Source of the DNA: Bedellia somnulentella
Taxonomy: Eukaryota > Arthropoda > Insecta > Lepidoptera > Bedelliidae
Length of the DNA stretch: 64,000 nt
NCBI GenBank assembly: GCA_963576735.1
Contig: OY755178.1
Coordinates: 7,564,001 to 7,628,000 of the forward strand
Direction of reading: 5' to 3'
Position numbers and translations under genes: made by a program. A model generated the notes under the pieces. That model was given only the letters and a program-made list of their open reading frames with translations. It was not told the DNA's origin and ran no database searches. This document shows positions 38,601 to 53,000 of this stretch, piece after piece. Numbering within the stretch: position 1 is the stretch's first letter; every line of letters starts with the position of its first letter.

Positions 38601-41001
38601 GACTTCCCAGCTCCGTTGTGTCCTAGCAACACTGTCATCTGGTCGTTGTAAATATTCAACGTTAAGTTGTTCACTGCTATGTTCGCCGCGTAAACTTTGC
38701 ATAGATTCTGGAAATGAATATTAATTTACCACCCCGTAAACATAAATATGTAATCGACAATGATAAGCAAAGTTGATGGTCCCACCTCGAGATTCTAGTA
38801 ATAATTTCAATATGAATATGACACCAATACTTCCCCAACTTTTCCGTCTTTTTAGACTTTAAATCAACGTGTAATTGATTTATTACTCATAAAAAATTAT
38901 CTCAAATAATTTATAACATTCGGAGTTTTATAGATACTATATGTATGAATTTCATTTATTTTACTAGAAATTTTTCGTTTTCGTAATGTTTACTTAGCAA
39001 TTTTGAATTTTCTATGCAAATTTACCTATCGGAAACAATGTTTAATCATTTTCATAAGCTAGAGCATCGGAGTTAAAAATTAGTTTAAAACTTTCAAATT
39101 CCCTAAGTCCCTTCCACGACACTCACGAAAAAATGGTTATCTTCGAAGCAAGTGCTAAAGAACACATAATAACATTTATTCACTTTACCGATATTCGGAC
39201 GCCAACTGCGTGGTTTTTGGGGTCATCCTCCATCACTATTTCAGGGGAGGCATCGTCCTTGCCGAATATGTTGACAACATCTGAAAAAAACTGCTATTCT
39301 TAGATTTACAATATGAAAATTTATAAAATAATTATGTTATATATTACGGTTATTCCACACTGCGCATAGCATGTTGAGCCGACATACATACATATATATA
39401 CTCACGGCCATAAATCCCAAAAAGAGGTAGCCAAAGCTTCAGAGTCACAAAACTCCTCAGCCACATTTGGAAGTTGATATGGGACAAGATAGTGGAAATG
39501 AAGTATCGTTGGTGATGGGTCTCCAACCGCATCGCCCAAAAACCACTTAAAAAGCCCCAAACCTGAGTCGTTGACACCCGTGGGTAGAAAGGTGTACACA
39601 ACAATCCCAGCTTAAATCACGGAAGTACATACATAGTACATATATAGACTACATAGATACTCACGGCTATTAATCCCTAAAAGGGGTACCCAAAGCTGTA
39701 GAATAATAATTACTCACCCACTTTTGAAAGATGCGGGGGAAAAGTTTGTAAAATAAAGGTTCGACCCTTTCACTGTGATGAGGGCGGCTCAGGTTTTTAT
39801 GGCATTTACTAAATGATCGCCTTATTCGTGGCTTCTCACGACTGATTCAGTCTCATAGTCCCCACCGTATAGCCATAAGACCATATTAAAGACACATGAG
39901 AGTGTGTTACCCCAAGTCATTAGACTACATTATAAGGTGAAATCACTACCTATAAGTACCTCTGCTACTTTTGAGTTTGAGCTTAATTTCACTCCATTAA
40001 ATATAAAAATAATTTATTTCCTAATTGTCAAAAATGAAAGAAATGAATTTATAATGAATAATAAAATAAATATAAAAGATTGATGAATGTAGATGAAGCT
40101 CAAGCGGTTCGGCAGGATCGTACAAAGTGGCGATCGGTCTCTGCCTACTCCAATGGAACTAACGTCGCGAGTATATTTATGTACTAGTGGATCGTCCCAG
40201 CTTCGCACGGGTAGCGTTGTTTTTTTAAATATCTGAGGTTTCTTTCTTCAGTCACTGCTCAAGCATTGTGGAATTCAGCGCAATGTTTTCAATTTATTAA
40301 ATGTATACCACTCCCTAAACAGTGTAGTTTGGTGATTTTGAATGCGCTTTAATGAACGGTTCAGTATTTCTGTTTCATAGCAAATTTTGGAATAAAACGC
40401 TATGAAGTATTTATAAAAATCTAAAAAATAAATCATTACGTGATGTAGGATGCAACTACTGGCGCCATCTAGTATGTTATATGTAAATTAGTAAAGATTT
40501 GGTTTTGGTCACGGGTGCGATGGATTATTTTATGTATAATTTCGGTGTTTCTCTATCGATTTCTATGAATTTTTTTTTATTGAATATGTAATAATGTTAC
40601 CTTTTTTAATTTAGAGATGAGTGAGAGGTTTACAAACGTAAGAGTAAACAAATACAATCAGAATGTTCCGAACTGCTAAGCTATCAGGAATTACACGTGT
40701 TATTGTGAGTCAACCTTAAAAGATAGACATAAACTGTGGAGGATTTTTTTTTAGATAATTTTATGAAAAATATTTCCGTCATACATGATTTCTATGTAAG
40801 TTTAACCATTAAGGCTGCACACGCGACGGAAGCTTAAAAAATGGAGTAACTTTTCCCGTTTTCCCAAAATTTCCCAAAATTCCCCTTTACTACTCTGTTG
40901 GAAAGTATACAAAAACCTGCCCAGGAGTATGAAGAATAATTGTATCAAGTTTCGTTAAAATCCGTCAAGTAGTTTTTGTTTCCATAAGGAACATACAAAC
41001 C

Positions 41002-41059
<58 letters not shown>

Positions 41060-44000
41060 AATTTTACTGATTGCATTTTTGGCATCAGTATCGATCCCTA
41101 ATCACCACCTGATAGTTATTTTGAAAATATATTTCATGTACAGAATTGACCTCTCTACAGATTTATTATAAGTATAGATAGATAACGAACTTAACACTTA
41201 ACTAGAACGCCAGCTCTCTTAGAAAGGACTAAGTCCTTTAAATCTTTTTAGTTAATTAAGTGATGTTAGTCTACTAGTATTAAACGTGAACTTACTGAAT
41301 CGTGTTATTTAAAGCTAACAGCTGAAGTCTTAATTTTGTAAGAAATTAGTGAAAAAAAAGGCTAGACTTATTCTAACAATTGTAAGTAGGAACTTTTTCT
41401 CTTTAATTTCTGGTGGTGATTAAGAGCTTATGTATTATGGTTTTACTTTTAAGAAAGCTGAGCTCCAGTTGTGTTCTTCTTTTGTCCGTGTCTTTCAAAC
41501 GTGTGCCTACCACTAATTTATCAAACTTATCAAGGGTAAGTAAAACATCATTAGGAAAACCAGCATGGCTAAGTTTGTACCAACACAGCAGCCAGAAATT
41601 AAGGAATACTGACTAGGCCATAATTGGGATTACCAACATTAAAGAAACAAATCATAATGTGATGTTTAAAACGCAGTAAATTAATAACAAAGTATTCCCT
41701 CACCATCTTCTATTTGGTTGCTCTGACACCAGAAACTCCTCTGGAACAGGAAATACCATGGTTTGGGCGTTCCATACGGCCCTGGCAACACCTGTTCCAG
41801 GTACAGTGTGACCAGCATGTACAGGATACAGTCCACCACCATTAGCACCAACACGTGACCGAATAACAGCTGGGACCCATCCGATGAGGGAGACGAGAAG
41901 AAGTGAGACCATTGTAGACCTGAAATTGTAGGTAAATAGATGGGATTAGTGAGTATTCATAAACCACTAATCAACAAGCAAATGGGAATAAAAAATCGGC
42001 CAAGTATGACAAGCAATTTTTTAAAGATTCAATTATGAAAACTCTATTTAAATTTTTATTAATGAAAGAAGAAAGAAATATAAAGAGTGCTGATATATAG
42101 CCTATGTTGCTTCTGAAAGTTTTAGCTTTCCATTGATGAAAGAAATTTTAAATCGGTGAAATCGATTCGATTTCGAATCGATTTTTAATCGGTTTTCATT
42201 ACTGGACATACATGAATATCTTCCCCCCTTTTAATATTATAAAAACTCCTATGTTCTTTTCCTGGTTCTAAGCTCTCATCCGTTCTTATAAATAGTGTAA
42301 CTATGACCACTATCTTTTATGTATGTATATATTATAAATTAAAAGTTATGATTCTACAAGTAAAATATGAATAATTAAAATTGCATTCAGGAACAAAAAT
42401 CACGAAGTTTTGCTTTCGGCAACACTTTTATACAATTTTGCATACAGATTTACACTTGACATTGTACACTATTACACTTTTCATGTATTCGCAAATTAGG
42501 CTAAGCCTGTATCTGCTTATTTAATGTGATGTATGTTTCTTAATCGGGCAGGTGAATATCGTTTGGTCAATATCGATTTATAACGGCGTAGTTCGATATA
42601 TTGTAAGTATCTTTCCTGCATGTATTCATATTATTATAATCGTGGACAAATATAGATACATACATACAAACAATCGAACTGAGAACCCAAAGTACCAAAA
42701 AAAAACCACATAGCCTGATACACTAAAAAATAAAAAAAAAGCACTTGAATACTCAATACATAATCAACTCCTCCCACCAAATATCACATAACACAACTCA
42801 CCGCCCGTGCTCTCCGCGCCCAGCATGATGATGAACCCGTAAGCCATGGCGGTGTTGACGCTGAGGCAGGACACCACCTGCGCGGTCAGCGACACCGACT
42901 CGTCCATCGCGAGCAGCACCGCCGGCAGGTACAGCATAAACCAGAACACGCCCATGAAGATGGCCGCTGTTGATGCTGGAATCACAATACATTTTGTCAC
43001 TCAAGGACTCAAACATTCAGACCAATGAGAACCTCTGCCACCCCTGAGTAATTTTGGAACATTCGTGATATTTTAACACCAGAACACAGAGTTCCCATGT
43101 TATACTTGGACGGTGTACTCCCGTGATAGGGGGCAGGCCTATCGCTGCTTTGTGCGAATACACTGTCACATACAAGTCAACTTATACGTACAAAGTCAAG
43201 TATCTTTTTTTTCCTCACCTTTAATTCCCTAACCTTATAATAAATTTAGTGAATTTAATACATAAAAAGTAATTAACAAGCTTAGTAGCTCAGTGGATAC
43301 CAAAACTACCTATGATGCAGAGAGGCATGCTCTAAAAACAAAACTTAATGTTGGTTTAATTATGATTGAAGGCAGTTTTCATAAAATTAATTACTTTTCC
43401 AAGCTGTGTCTTATCAAACCTACTCAAACTAAGCGTCTACAGTCCAAACGGCTGTCAGTTTCCACCCTTCCCATTGTCACTTAAATAGGTACAACTCTTT
43501 GGGCTATGTCTATCTGTAACCCCGCTTCTTTTGCGGATCTCCTCATTGTGGATTCATTCGCGTTATTAAACTCCTTGTATTAATGTCGTGGCCATATCGT
43601 AAATTTGAACACACCATGAAAGATCGATCATTTCATGAAATAGTTGTTTTTCATGAAATGTTAAACTCTTTATTGGCCACATCGTGATGTGGTTTAGGCA
43701 GATCAATGATAAGAAATCGTTTCTCGATATTGGCAACAAAACGCGCGACCTCTTCATGAAATGGTTATGATTATTTGGTTATATCGTAAAATAGTTATAT
43801 TAATTACCGGTAGAGGCGCTGAAAACGCTTTGTTTATGTGTGAAGTTGGCGGCCGCTGGCAAAAGTGTTGTTTCTCGCAGTAAAAAAGTTAATAATTCTT
43901 TTTTTTAATAAAATAAAAGTTAATTACTAAGCGAGGAAAAAAGAGTTTTCGACGAAAAGGTTCTCGAGTACTTTGCAAATTACGAAAAAACTGAGCAATA

Positions 44001-47000
44001 TGTTAAAAACCCGTAGTTTGGATCGCATATCACAGGTCATACGATTTCTACAATCTGGTCAAGCGCGGATGACAAAATCGATAAACGTTGACGATTTTAT
44101 GATCTGGTCAAATTACGTTGGCCACATCATGGTATATGACTATTTCATGAAATGATCGATCATTCCACGATGTTCAAATCTACGATATGGCCATGGCCAC
44201 GACATTAATATACTCATTACCATTTAGGTGACTCTACGCCCTCTTATGAGGCCCAATCTAATAACCCACATCTTTGTGCCGTAAGTCATTACAGGCAATA
44301 CACATTGATTCCTGTACTAAAAGATATGGCGGAACTTCCCGAACGCTGCCCAATGCTCAACCGAAATTTTACTACCTACAATATCAGAAATATTTACCTT
44401 TTGAGAAGAAGCTGCTAACCATGAAGCTAAGGATGATGATGCAGATGGAGTAGATTATCAAGAAGAAGAACAGCACTGTCCATGGCGTGTATGTCACTAC
44501 CGCGTAGTCTGTGATCCCTTCTTCTGTTTCGAAGAAGTTAACCTGAAATTCAAAAGTATATTTAAAATAAACTCAGATTGGTAGAGAGCGTATTATAATA
44601 ATAATAATAATAAGCCACCAGATGGCTTGGCGTCGGTTGGGACTGGGGCAACTCAGTCCCAGCAGTCGGTGCCCGCCGCTGGTGGAACAAGGCGCCGCAT
44701 GGCATGGACGGTCGAAATGAATAGAAATGCCATGCGGGCCTATATTAGGGCCTCGGGTTCAAGAACTGGACGGACGGGTTATCGGGCAGCAATGTACCGC
44801 GAATTTCTGCGACTGGAGCCCAATTTGACCGTCACAGAACAAAACCTGGCGGATCGAGTTCGGTACATACAGCGCTCAGAACTTTTTAGCACTACCGAAC
44901 TTGAACAATTGCGACGCGAGGCTGTTCCCCCGCTAGACGAAGAGCCACCTTTGCAGGTTCTCCCTCCAGTCCCTGAACGGGAAGTACGGAGGGAGCCAAT
45001 TGCTAACCTGCCGGATGTGGGTGGTGCGGAAAGCGATTGGGGAACAGTCTCCCTGGATTTATATTTGGTGAGGAGTGCACTCGAAGAGACGATCCTGGAA
45101 TATCGCCAAGTGCCTCTCGAAAGGAGGCCAAGGCTGCCCCGAGTTCCTCTCAGCATCAAGGTTCGGGATGTCGTTGAGGCCGTCAATAACATGCTGCCCT
45201 CATTTTTAGAGAGCAGCATGGACCTTTGGGATACGGATTCAATTCTCTTTGGCGCCGCAATGACAGTTTGTCAATTTGTCGGCGTCAGGATGCCGCCAAC
45301 AAGAGCTGGTGGCTCCCGCCAGGCTGGCAGTACTAGTCCCAGGACTAGAACTAGACCAGCCTGGATGAGGCGGATTGAAAGCCGTATCACAAGGGCCAGG
45401 GTCCTCATCGGCAAACTGACCAGCTTCAGATCAGGCAACAATAGGCCGAGGGTGGTGCGCTTCGTCAGGGAGGCATTCCCTGGTGAGAATGTCTTTGACA
45501 ACTCACCGGAGTTTGCCTGTAGACTGGTGGAGCGCATCGATGATCTGAAGCAGAAGATCGCTGCTTGGGGTAAGCGAATTAGGCGATATTCTGAAAGGGT
45601 AAAGAGGTACCAACAGAATCGTCTCTTCATGAGTGACCAGAAGAAGTTCTACAGAACTTTGGAGCGTCCCGATGTGGTTTCGACAGGTCAGCGACCGGAA
45701 AAAGCCGATGTAGTTGCCTTTTGGCGTGGGCTTTGGTCGCTGCCTGTTGATCACGAAGAGGGCCGATGGTTCGAGGCGGTCGAGGGAGCGTGCGAGCCCA
45801 TAGCGCCCATGAACCCCGTCAACATATCCGAGGAGGATGTGGTGGCTGCGATCCGTAAGGCTCCGAACTGGAAAAGTCCGGGGCCGGACGGATTGCACCA
45901 TTACTGGTTGAAGGGGTTCACGCGCTGTCACGCTACTCTCGCCCGTCAGTTCCAAAGCGCCCTCGAGAGTGGGACGCTCCCGAACTTCTTAACTACTGGG
46001 GTCACTCATTTAGCTCCAAAGAGCGATGCTACCGCGGATCCATCACAATACCGCCCCATTACTTGTCTTTGTACAATTTACAAGACCTTGACATCCGTTC
46101 TGAGCTCCAAGATTACTCAACACATTGTTGATAACAATGTGATATCTGGAGCTCAGAACGGATGTAGGGGCGGTAGTCGCGGTAGCAAGGAGCTACTCCT
46201 CATCGATGCAGTCGTAGGCCAACTGGTCAAACGCAACCGTCGGAACTTCTCTGCTGGCTGGATAGACTACAGAAAGGCGTTCGATTCGGTACCTCATACA
46301 TGGCTCATGAGGGTCCTCGAGCTGTACAAAATTGATAGTGCAGTTCGACACTTCCTCGGGCAGTGTATGGGGTGCTGGAGAACGATCCTGAGTTTAGACG
46401 GTCAGCGGATGACGGACGCGGATGACCAAATTGATATAAGGCGAGGGATTTTCCAGGGCGATTGCCTGAGTCCAGTTTGGTTTTGCTTAGCCCTGAATCC
46501 TCTAAGTACACTCTTGGAGAATTCGGGGACAGGCTTTCAGTTTCGGAGAGGCGGACCACGCTTGCCTCATCTCCTTTACATGGATGACCTGAAGCTTTAC
46601 GCCCCCACGGCTGACAGATTGGCGGAGCTACTGACGATCACTAATGATTTCAGTGGTTCCGTCAAGATGGAGCTCGGGGTCGATAAGTGTGCGGTCATTC
46701 ATGTCGAGAAAGGGCATGTCGTGCACTCTGATGGTGTCGATGTCGGCACCAATCATTTGAGGGCACTCTCCGAGGCTGAAACATACCGGTATCTGGGCAT
46801 GTCACAAACCATCGGTGTGAAGGTGGCAGACGTGAAACAGGGTGTTTGCGAGGAGTTTTATGGACGCCTGAAAAGTGTGCTTAATAGCTACTTGTCAGGC
46901 GTTAATAAGATCCGAGCCATTAACTCCTGGGTCATGCCTGTACTGATGTACACGTTTGGCGTGCTCAGATGGACTCAATCCGAACTAGACGCTCTGGACA

Positions 47001-50000
47001 GACGAGTCCGCACGACGATGACCTCTCATCGAATGCATCATCCGAGATCGTCGGTTATGAGATTGTATATCCCGCGGAAGTGTGGTGGTCGAGGCCTCTT
47101 GAGTGCCAAAACCATGCACAACCGCGAGGTATGCAACCTCAGAAACTATTTTTTGACGATGACGGATGATAGTATTCGGAGAGAGGTGGTCGCTAGTGAT
47201 AAAGGACTGACTCCCTTATCGTTGGCCTCACAGGATTGGCGAACCCCGGAGGTACTTAGCACCTCTGATCGGGAGTCCGTATGGAAAGAGAAGGAGCTGC
47301 ACGGGAGGTTTTACAAGTTACTTCACGAACCTTTCGTGGACCGTAAAGCCTCCCTGCATTGGCTGCGTTTCGGGGACCTCTTTGGGGAAACCGAAGGTTT
47401 TGTCTGTGCAATACAAGACCAGGTTATCAAGACGCGGAACTATCGGAAATACATCCTAAAGGACGGTACCACAGACATCTGTCGAGCATGTGGCCGTCCC
47501 GGAGAGTCACTTAGGCATGTTATTTCCGGTTGTTCGGCTCTTGCTAACACTGAGTACTTGCACAGACACAACCAAGCAGCCAAAATCCTGCATCAGGAGC
47601 TCGCTCTGAAATACGGACTCTTGCAACAGAGGCTGCCGTATTACAAGTATCTGCCGGAGCCAATCCTAGAAAACGACCGTGCCAAAATCTATTGGGACCG
47701 ATCCGTTATCACGGACAGGACTATTCTAGCGAATAAACCTGATATCGTGGTATGGGATCGGTCGCAGTCGAGGGTATTTCTAGTGGATGTCACTATCCCA
47801 CATGACGAGGGTCTCGTGAAAGCCGAAACCGAGAAGCGTCGGAAGTATCTCGATCTGGCTCACGAGATCCGCGACATGTGGGGTGTGACCTCGACTGAAA
47901 TTATCCCAATTGTTTTGTCCGCGAACGGGTTAATTCCAACCAGCCTCGCGACCAACTTGAGGCGGTTGGATTTCTGTGGCGTGTCGGTTCCAGCACAAAT
48001 GCAGAAAGCGGTGCTGCTCGATACGGCTCGGATCGTCCGTCGGTTCTTGAACCTGACTCCCTGACCCCGACCGACTGTTCTTTTGTCGGGGACTACCGCC
48101 TCTCCCATTTAAAATTAATATTTTCTTTTTCGGCCAAGGGAGAGGCGAGAAACAAAAATGTTTTCCGAATAATAATAATAAAGCCTTTTATTCCGAGAAC
48201 AAAATATTAGAAAAACAATGAATTTATAAATTTATAAAATGTCCCTAATCTCGGTGTGCCTCTTGGCATAGGCCTCCTCTAGCGCTTTCCACTGTGGTCT
48301 GTCCTGTGCTACTCTGGACCATAGGTGGCCGGCTGTAAGTTTGATATCATCTGACCATCTCCTTCGCTGTCTTCCTTGGCTTCTTTGGCCATCTCTTGGG
48401 TACCATTCAGTTACTTTCTTACTCCATTTCCCCCGGTTATCACGCATCATATGGCCTAACCACCTCCATTTCTGCTTGTCTATTTGGCTTAGAATATCGG
48501 TAAGCTTGGTTTTATCTCGCAGATTACAATTTCTGATTCTATCCTTACGCTTACACCCAACTTTACTTCGTTCCATTGCTCTTTGACATTTGGCCAGTTT
48601 CTCTCTTAAAAGTTTGGTGAGTGACCATGTTTCGCACCCATAAGTTAGGCATGGAAGGATACATATATTAAAAGTTTTTCTTTTTAATGACATGCTAAGA
48701 TCTAGAGACTTCATAATTTCTTTCAAGGACCAGTATTTTTTCCACCCATTTGCAATTCTTGTGTTTATTTCTTTTTCTGTTTGGTCATTAGGGGAAATTA
48801 GCTGGCCCAGGTACGTGTACTACAATGCGATATAGAGCGTATTACAATGGTTAAAATAGAACGATAGCATGTGAGCAAGTAAGTTTAACTTATCGAAGTG
48901 TTAGGTACAGAAGTTCGACGAACTCTCTGAAATTCAGCTTGAACACATTGTAAAAACCCCAATAGGGTAGCTAGAGCTTCTTAATCAGAAATTCTTCAGT
49001 CACTTGTAAAGTTGAGCGGCAAACGATTGTAAAATATTAATTATTGCCAATGGATCTACCGGCATCGCAAAACAACCATATTTAAATTTCCAATATCGTC
49101 GTTTGAACAACAACCATGAAAAATTTGGGTTAGTGCTATCCTAATTCATCATTTCACAGCTAAGTCAAGCTCATTTAAATAAAAGTATTAATAAAGTAAA
49201 CTCACCTTCAGTAGAATCATAAAAAATACTGTAATAATAGACATAAAGATGAACTGTTTGCAAAACCAAGCGGTCCAGTGTAGCCAGGTTGGCAACCCCA
49301 TTATCTTCATCAGTTCCTGAGAATATTCATGAGAGATTAATATTTATAGAAACATGATTTTTTTGAACTCATATAACGTAACTTACGGTTATTAATCCCA
49401 AAAAGAGGCAGCCAGACTACGAGTAGCAGAGCCTCAGAATCAGATATACTTCAAACACTTTAGAAAATTGAGTGAGGAAGATATTGTAAAATAACGGATG
49501 ATGGGTTTCCAGCCACATAAGCCGACAATCACTTAAAAAAGCCCAAACTCTAAGCCTACTACAAAGCAAGACACTTCACAGCATACTAATATTTATTTTC
49601 GCATATTATTTTACACCTACTAATGATAAAAAATCTTTATCACTGCATTCCAGGTGCAAAAACAATTTGTTAAAAATTAGTATGTTAAAATATTTCATAC
49701 TTAGTGTTAAGTCTTAAAAAACTAGTTCTAACGATTACAATAAGCCAACATACCTTCAACTGCATTTCCTTCTCCAACGTAACAGCTCTCACGATATTAA
49801 CAGCTGTGTACGTGAAACTGAGCAGTACAAACATCGGAAACAAGTACTGCAGCGCCTGTATGGCCATGTCTTGGATGTGAGGCGGGTAAGGGTACCGCTG
49901 GAGTGATACCGAGAGGGAACGCAGGTCTATGCCACTTAGTCTGGACACTATTTCGGTTGATATGGAGTGTTGCAGCGCTATGAACATTTCTGGGACATAA

Positions 50001-53000
50001 CCTGGAAGTTACGAATACTTTAGATTTCAATAGCATGCCGATTATTCTTTTAAACTCACTAATATAAAGTGGCAGGGATATTTCTTATTCTGAAATTCTG
50101 GCTACCGCTTTCAGGGATTTATAGCCGTGAGTACATCTATGTATGTTATTAATTATATCACGCTTGACTGCATTTAAAATCTAGGTATACACATATAATA
50201 AATCTGTAGAAAAGTCATTTTTGTACATTGAAGAAATTGAAAAAAAAAATAGCCAGCGTGTGAACAGATAAGTTACAGAACCCATTTCCATCATTTTTAA
50301 AATTTTTGTCTGTTTGTCTGTTTATATGTTTGTTTGTGCGCACATCACGTAAAATCAACTAATTCAATGCTGAAACTGTTTATATCCAAAAATTATACGT
50401 AACTTGAGGTATAACCTAGTTTTTGTTTCATCGAAATCGGTTCACTCTATCAAAAGATATGATTAATTTTGTGAGTTCAAGAAGAAAAATATTACGTTAC
50501 GCAATTCAGTATAGTAGTTGCAACGACATCTTAAGTCTAAATATAGAACTAATGTTGATAGTTGGAATCCAAAGTCCGATAGATGTCGTTGTGCAAATGA
50601 TTCTACTACCCAGAAATTTAATAATTCTACTCAGAAATTTAAGCCCACCAAAACTATGCAACGGAACTCGGTTGAGAGTGACAAATCTCCAACGAAATGT
50701 CATTGAAGCCGAAATCTTAACGGGTTACGGCTCCGGTGATGTTGTTTTCATTCCCAGGATACCTATTATCCCCAATAATTTTCCATTTACTTTCAAAGGT
50801 GTGCAGTTTCCTGTAAGCCTCTGTTACGCTTTGACTGTTAATAAAGCCCAAGTCCAGACGTTATCCGTTGCGGGTGTAGACCTTACTTTTGATTGTTTCT
50901 CACACGGCCAACTCTATGTTTCTCTATCACGTGTTAGCAACCCAAACAACCTTTTTGTATATGCTCCGGGTAATTCCACCGCTAACATAGTGTATAGAGA
51001 AGCCTTGACGTAATCAACTATACCAAAAGTCAGGACTCTTATCTAAATCATCAAAAAGGTGATATACTCTTAACTAAACGACGTTTTTTTGTTCTCGACA
51101 AACACGCGAAGTCGCGGGCACAGCTAGTGTAAAATAAGAATTCACTACTTTACTTTTCAACAGTACACAAATAGTTTTGAGGCCTAAAGGCATTACAAAG
51201 AATGTGGGTCCAAAATTTTAGACCATATGGAAATAAACGTTGATTTTCTTGTCATATATGGTATTTCATTAATTTCACTTTTGACCTCTGTCATTTTTTA
51301 AGCCTTTTCTATCTGGTTTTTTAACGTGCTACGAGCAATACATTCATATATTCTGACGCTTATTAGGTAACTCTGTCTACCGCTCCGGAATCGTGACGTG
51401 ATAGATAAACCTTATCAGGCAGACAAACTATGTTAGGGCCATATCAAACGAATTGATTAAACCCTGCCGATTATCATTTTAATTACTTGACACATGGTCA
51501 TCGCATTAGTATATTTTATTGTGTAAACATTTATTCAGGTATGTGTTAATCGCTTGACGTTTTCATTAACTCATGTTTTTCTAGCTGGTCAGCTGTGCTG
51601 TGTTGTGTAGTGTCGGCTTAGAATAACACTACCCCATTCCTTCCCATGGGTGATTGTAAGAGGCGACTTAGGGGGACTTAGGTTTGGCGAAGAGGGGTAA
51701 AGGTGTGTGTACCTAAGCTAAGTCGGAGAGATTTATTACTTTTATGTAATGTAATGAAGACAGTATTGTTGCATCAGTAAAAAACCTGACCACTAATGGA
51801 CATCAGCTCAATTCATGAATTAATTCTATACCTTTTTGTCTTTTGAGACATATATTCGTTTACCAGGGTTGTTTACGGTGAGGGGAAAATATCGTAGGTA
51901 TACTGAATAGCTATGTCATGGTTAATATAAATACAATAGTTTAATTAAAAAATATAGACTATACCACATTTATTATGACAAAATAATGCTGCTTTTGTTC
52001 TAGTTGCATTATTATTTCTCTAAGTTCAGCGCTGGCACTTAGGTGCAAGTACTGCACTGCACATCCTCTATCTTTTTCTGTCTCTCTCATACGACTTCGT
52101 TCAAAATAACATTCAACAGCAAATTATAAAAAAAAACTTACCAGGATCAGTTCCTCCGAAAATAGAGTTAGCCGATCGCGGCCCGGGGAAGGGAAAAGAA
52201 GGAAATAAGTTAGTAGTCCGCCATGACCGGCCTCCTTGCGAGAAGAACGTGTTCAGACGAGGCTTCTCGGGAAATCTCAGCGAGTAGGTCAGATTTGCGG
52301 GCAGCTCTGTGGCTCCTGTTAACGTAAACAAACTCTTTGAACATAGAGGTACACTCGCTAAGCTAGAAAACATTTCTTGCCTCAGATAGTTTTGTTACTT
52401 TTAGTGTTTCTTAATGGCATTTTAATTTAAATTACATTTTTGTGTATTTTCTTTTAGGTGTAAGTACAAATTTCTTTGCATTATTTCTTTTTTTGTATTT
52501 TAGTGATGCTTCGGGGCATAGATAAATATATTTCTGTATTCGCTTTGTAAGTGGTACATTTAAATGTTACCGGTCCCCTTTTTATTTACGACCTCCGATT
52601 GTGTCGTAAAATGCAATAGGAAGCTATCAAAACGCATACCAATTAATAAATATTGACGACAATCTTGCGACCTGCGACTGCGACACAATCGATGACCGCA
52701 AAAGATGTGTATGTAATTTGGCTGCGGGTCAGCTGTGCCGTATCAATAAAACATAAATTAAAATGATAATAATGGGACATAAGCTTACGTAGTGAGAGAG
52801 CCAGTATGCCACGTGAGAAGTGAGATACTGACGGATTTATATAATCTTTACAAATCCCGGAATATATAGCGTATAATAAATACTGTATAAGTTTTATATT
52901 AATAAGCACTTATTGATATAAATTTTATATTCAACGCGATCATAGATAGCTCATTGATTTTGTAATATTGCTGGGCTATAAGGTCTTCAATTGAATTTGT

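Larger units (their letters stand above)
44612..48170 (+). mobile_element. Dong-like (R4 clade) site-specific LINE, apparently intact
   Basis: The element lies exactly between TAATAATAATAATAA at 44596-44611 and AATAATAATAATAA at 48168-48181. Dong of Bombyx mori is known to insert in TAA repeats. One long open frame, a short 5' leader with a hairpin and a 100 nt 3' UTR with two hairpins. Antisense in gene B intron 5. The lack of stops suggests a recent insertion. Confidence 0.93.

Noticed and set aside
41003..41057. Long GACA repeat as a satellite or regulatory site
   Set aside because: It is the microsatellite inside the Helitron family, present in other copies.
44779..45955. - strand open frames across the Dong element
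   Set aside because: Antisense shadows of an intact RT frame.
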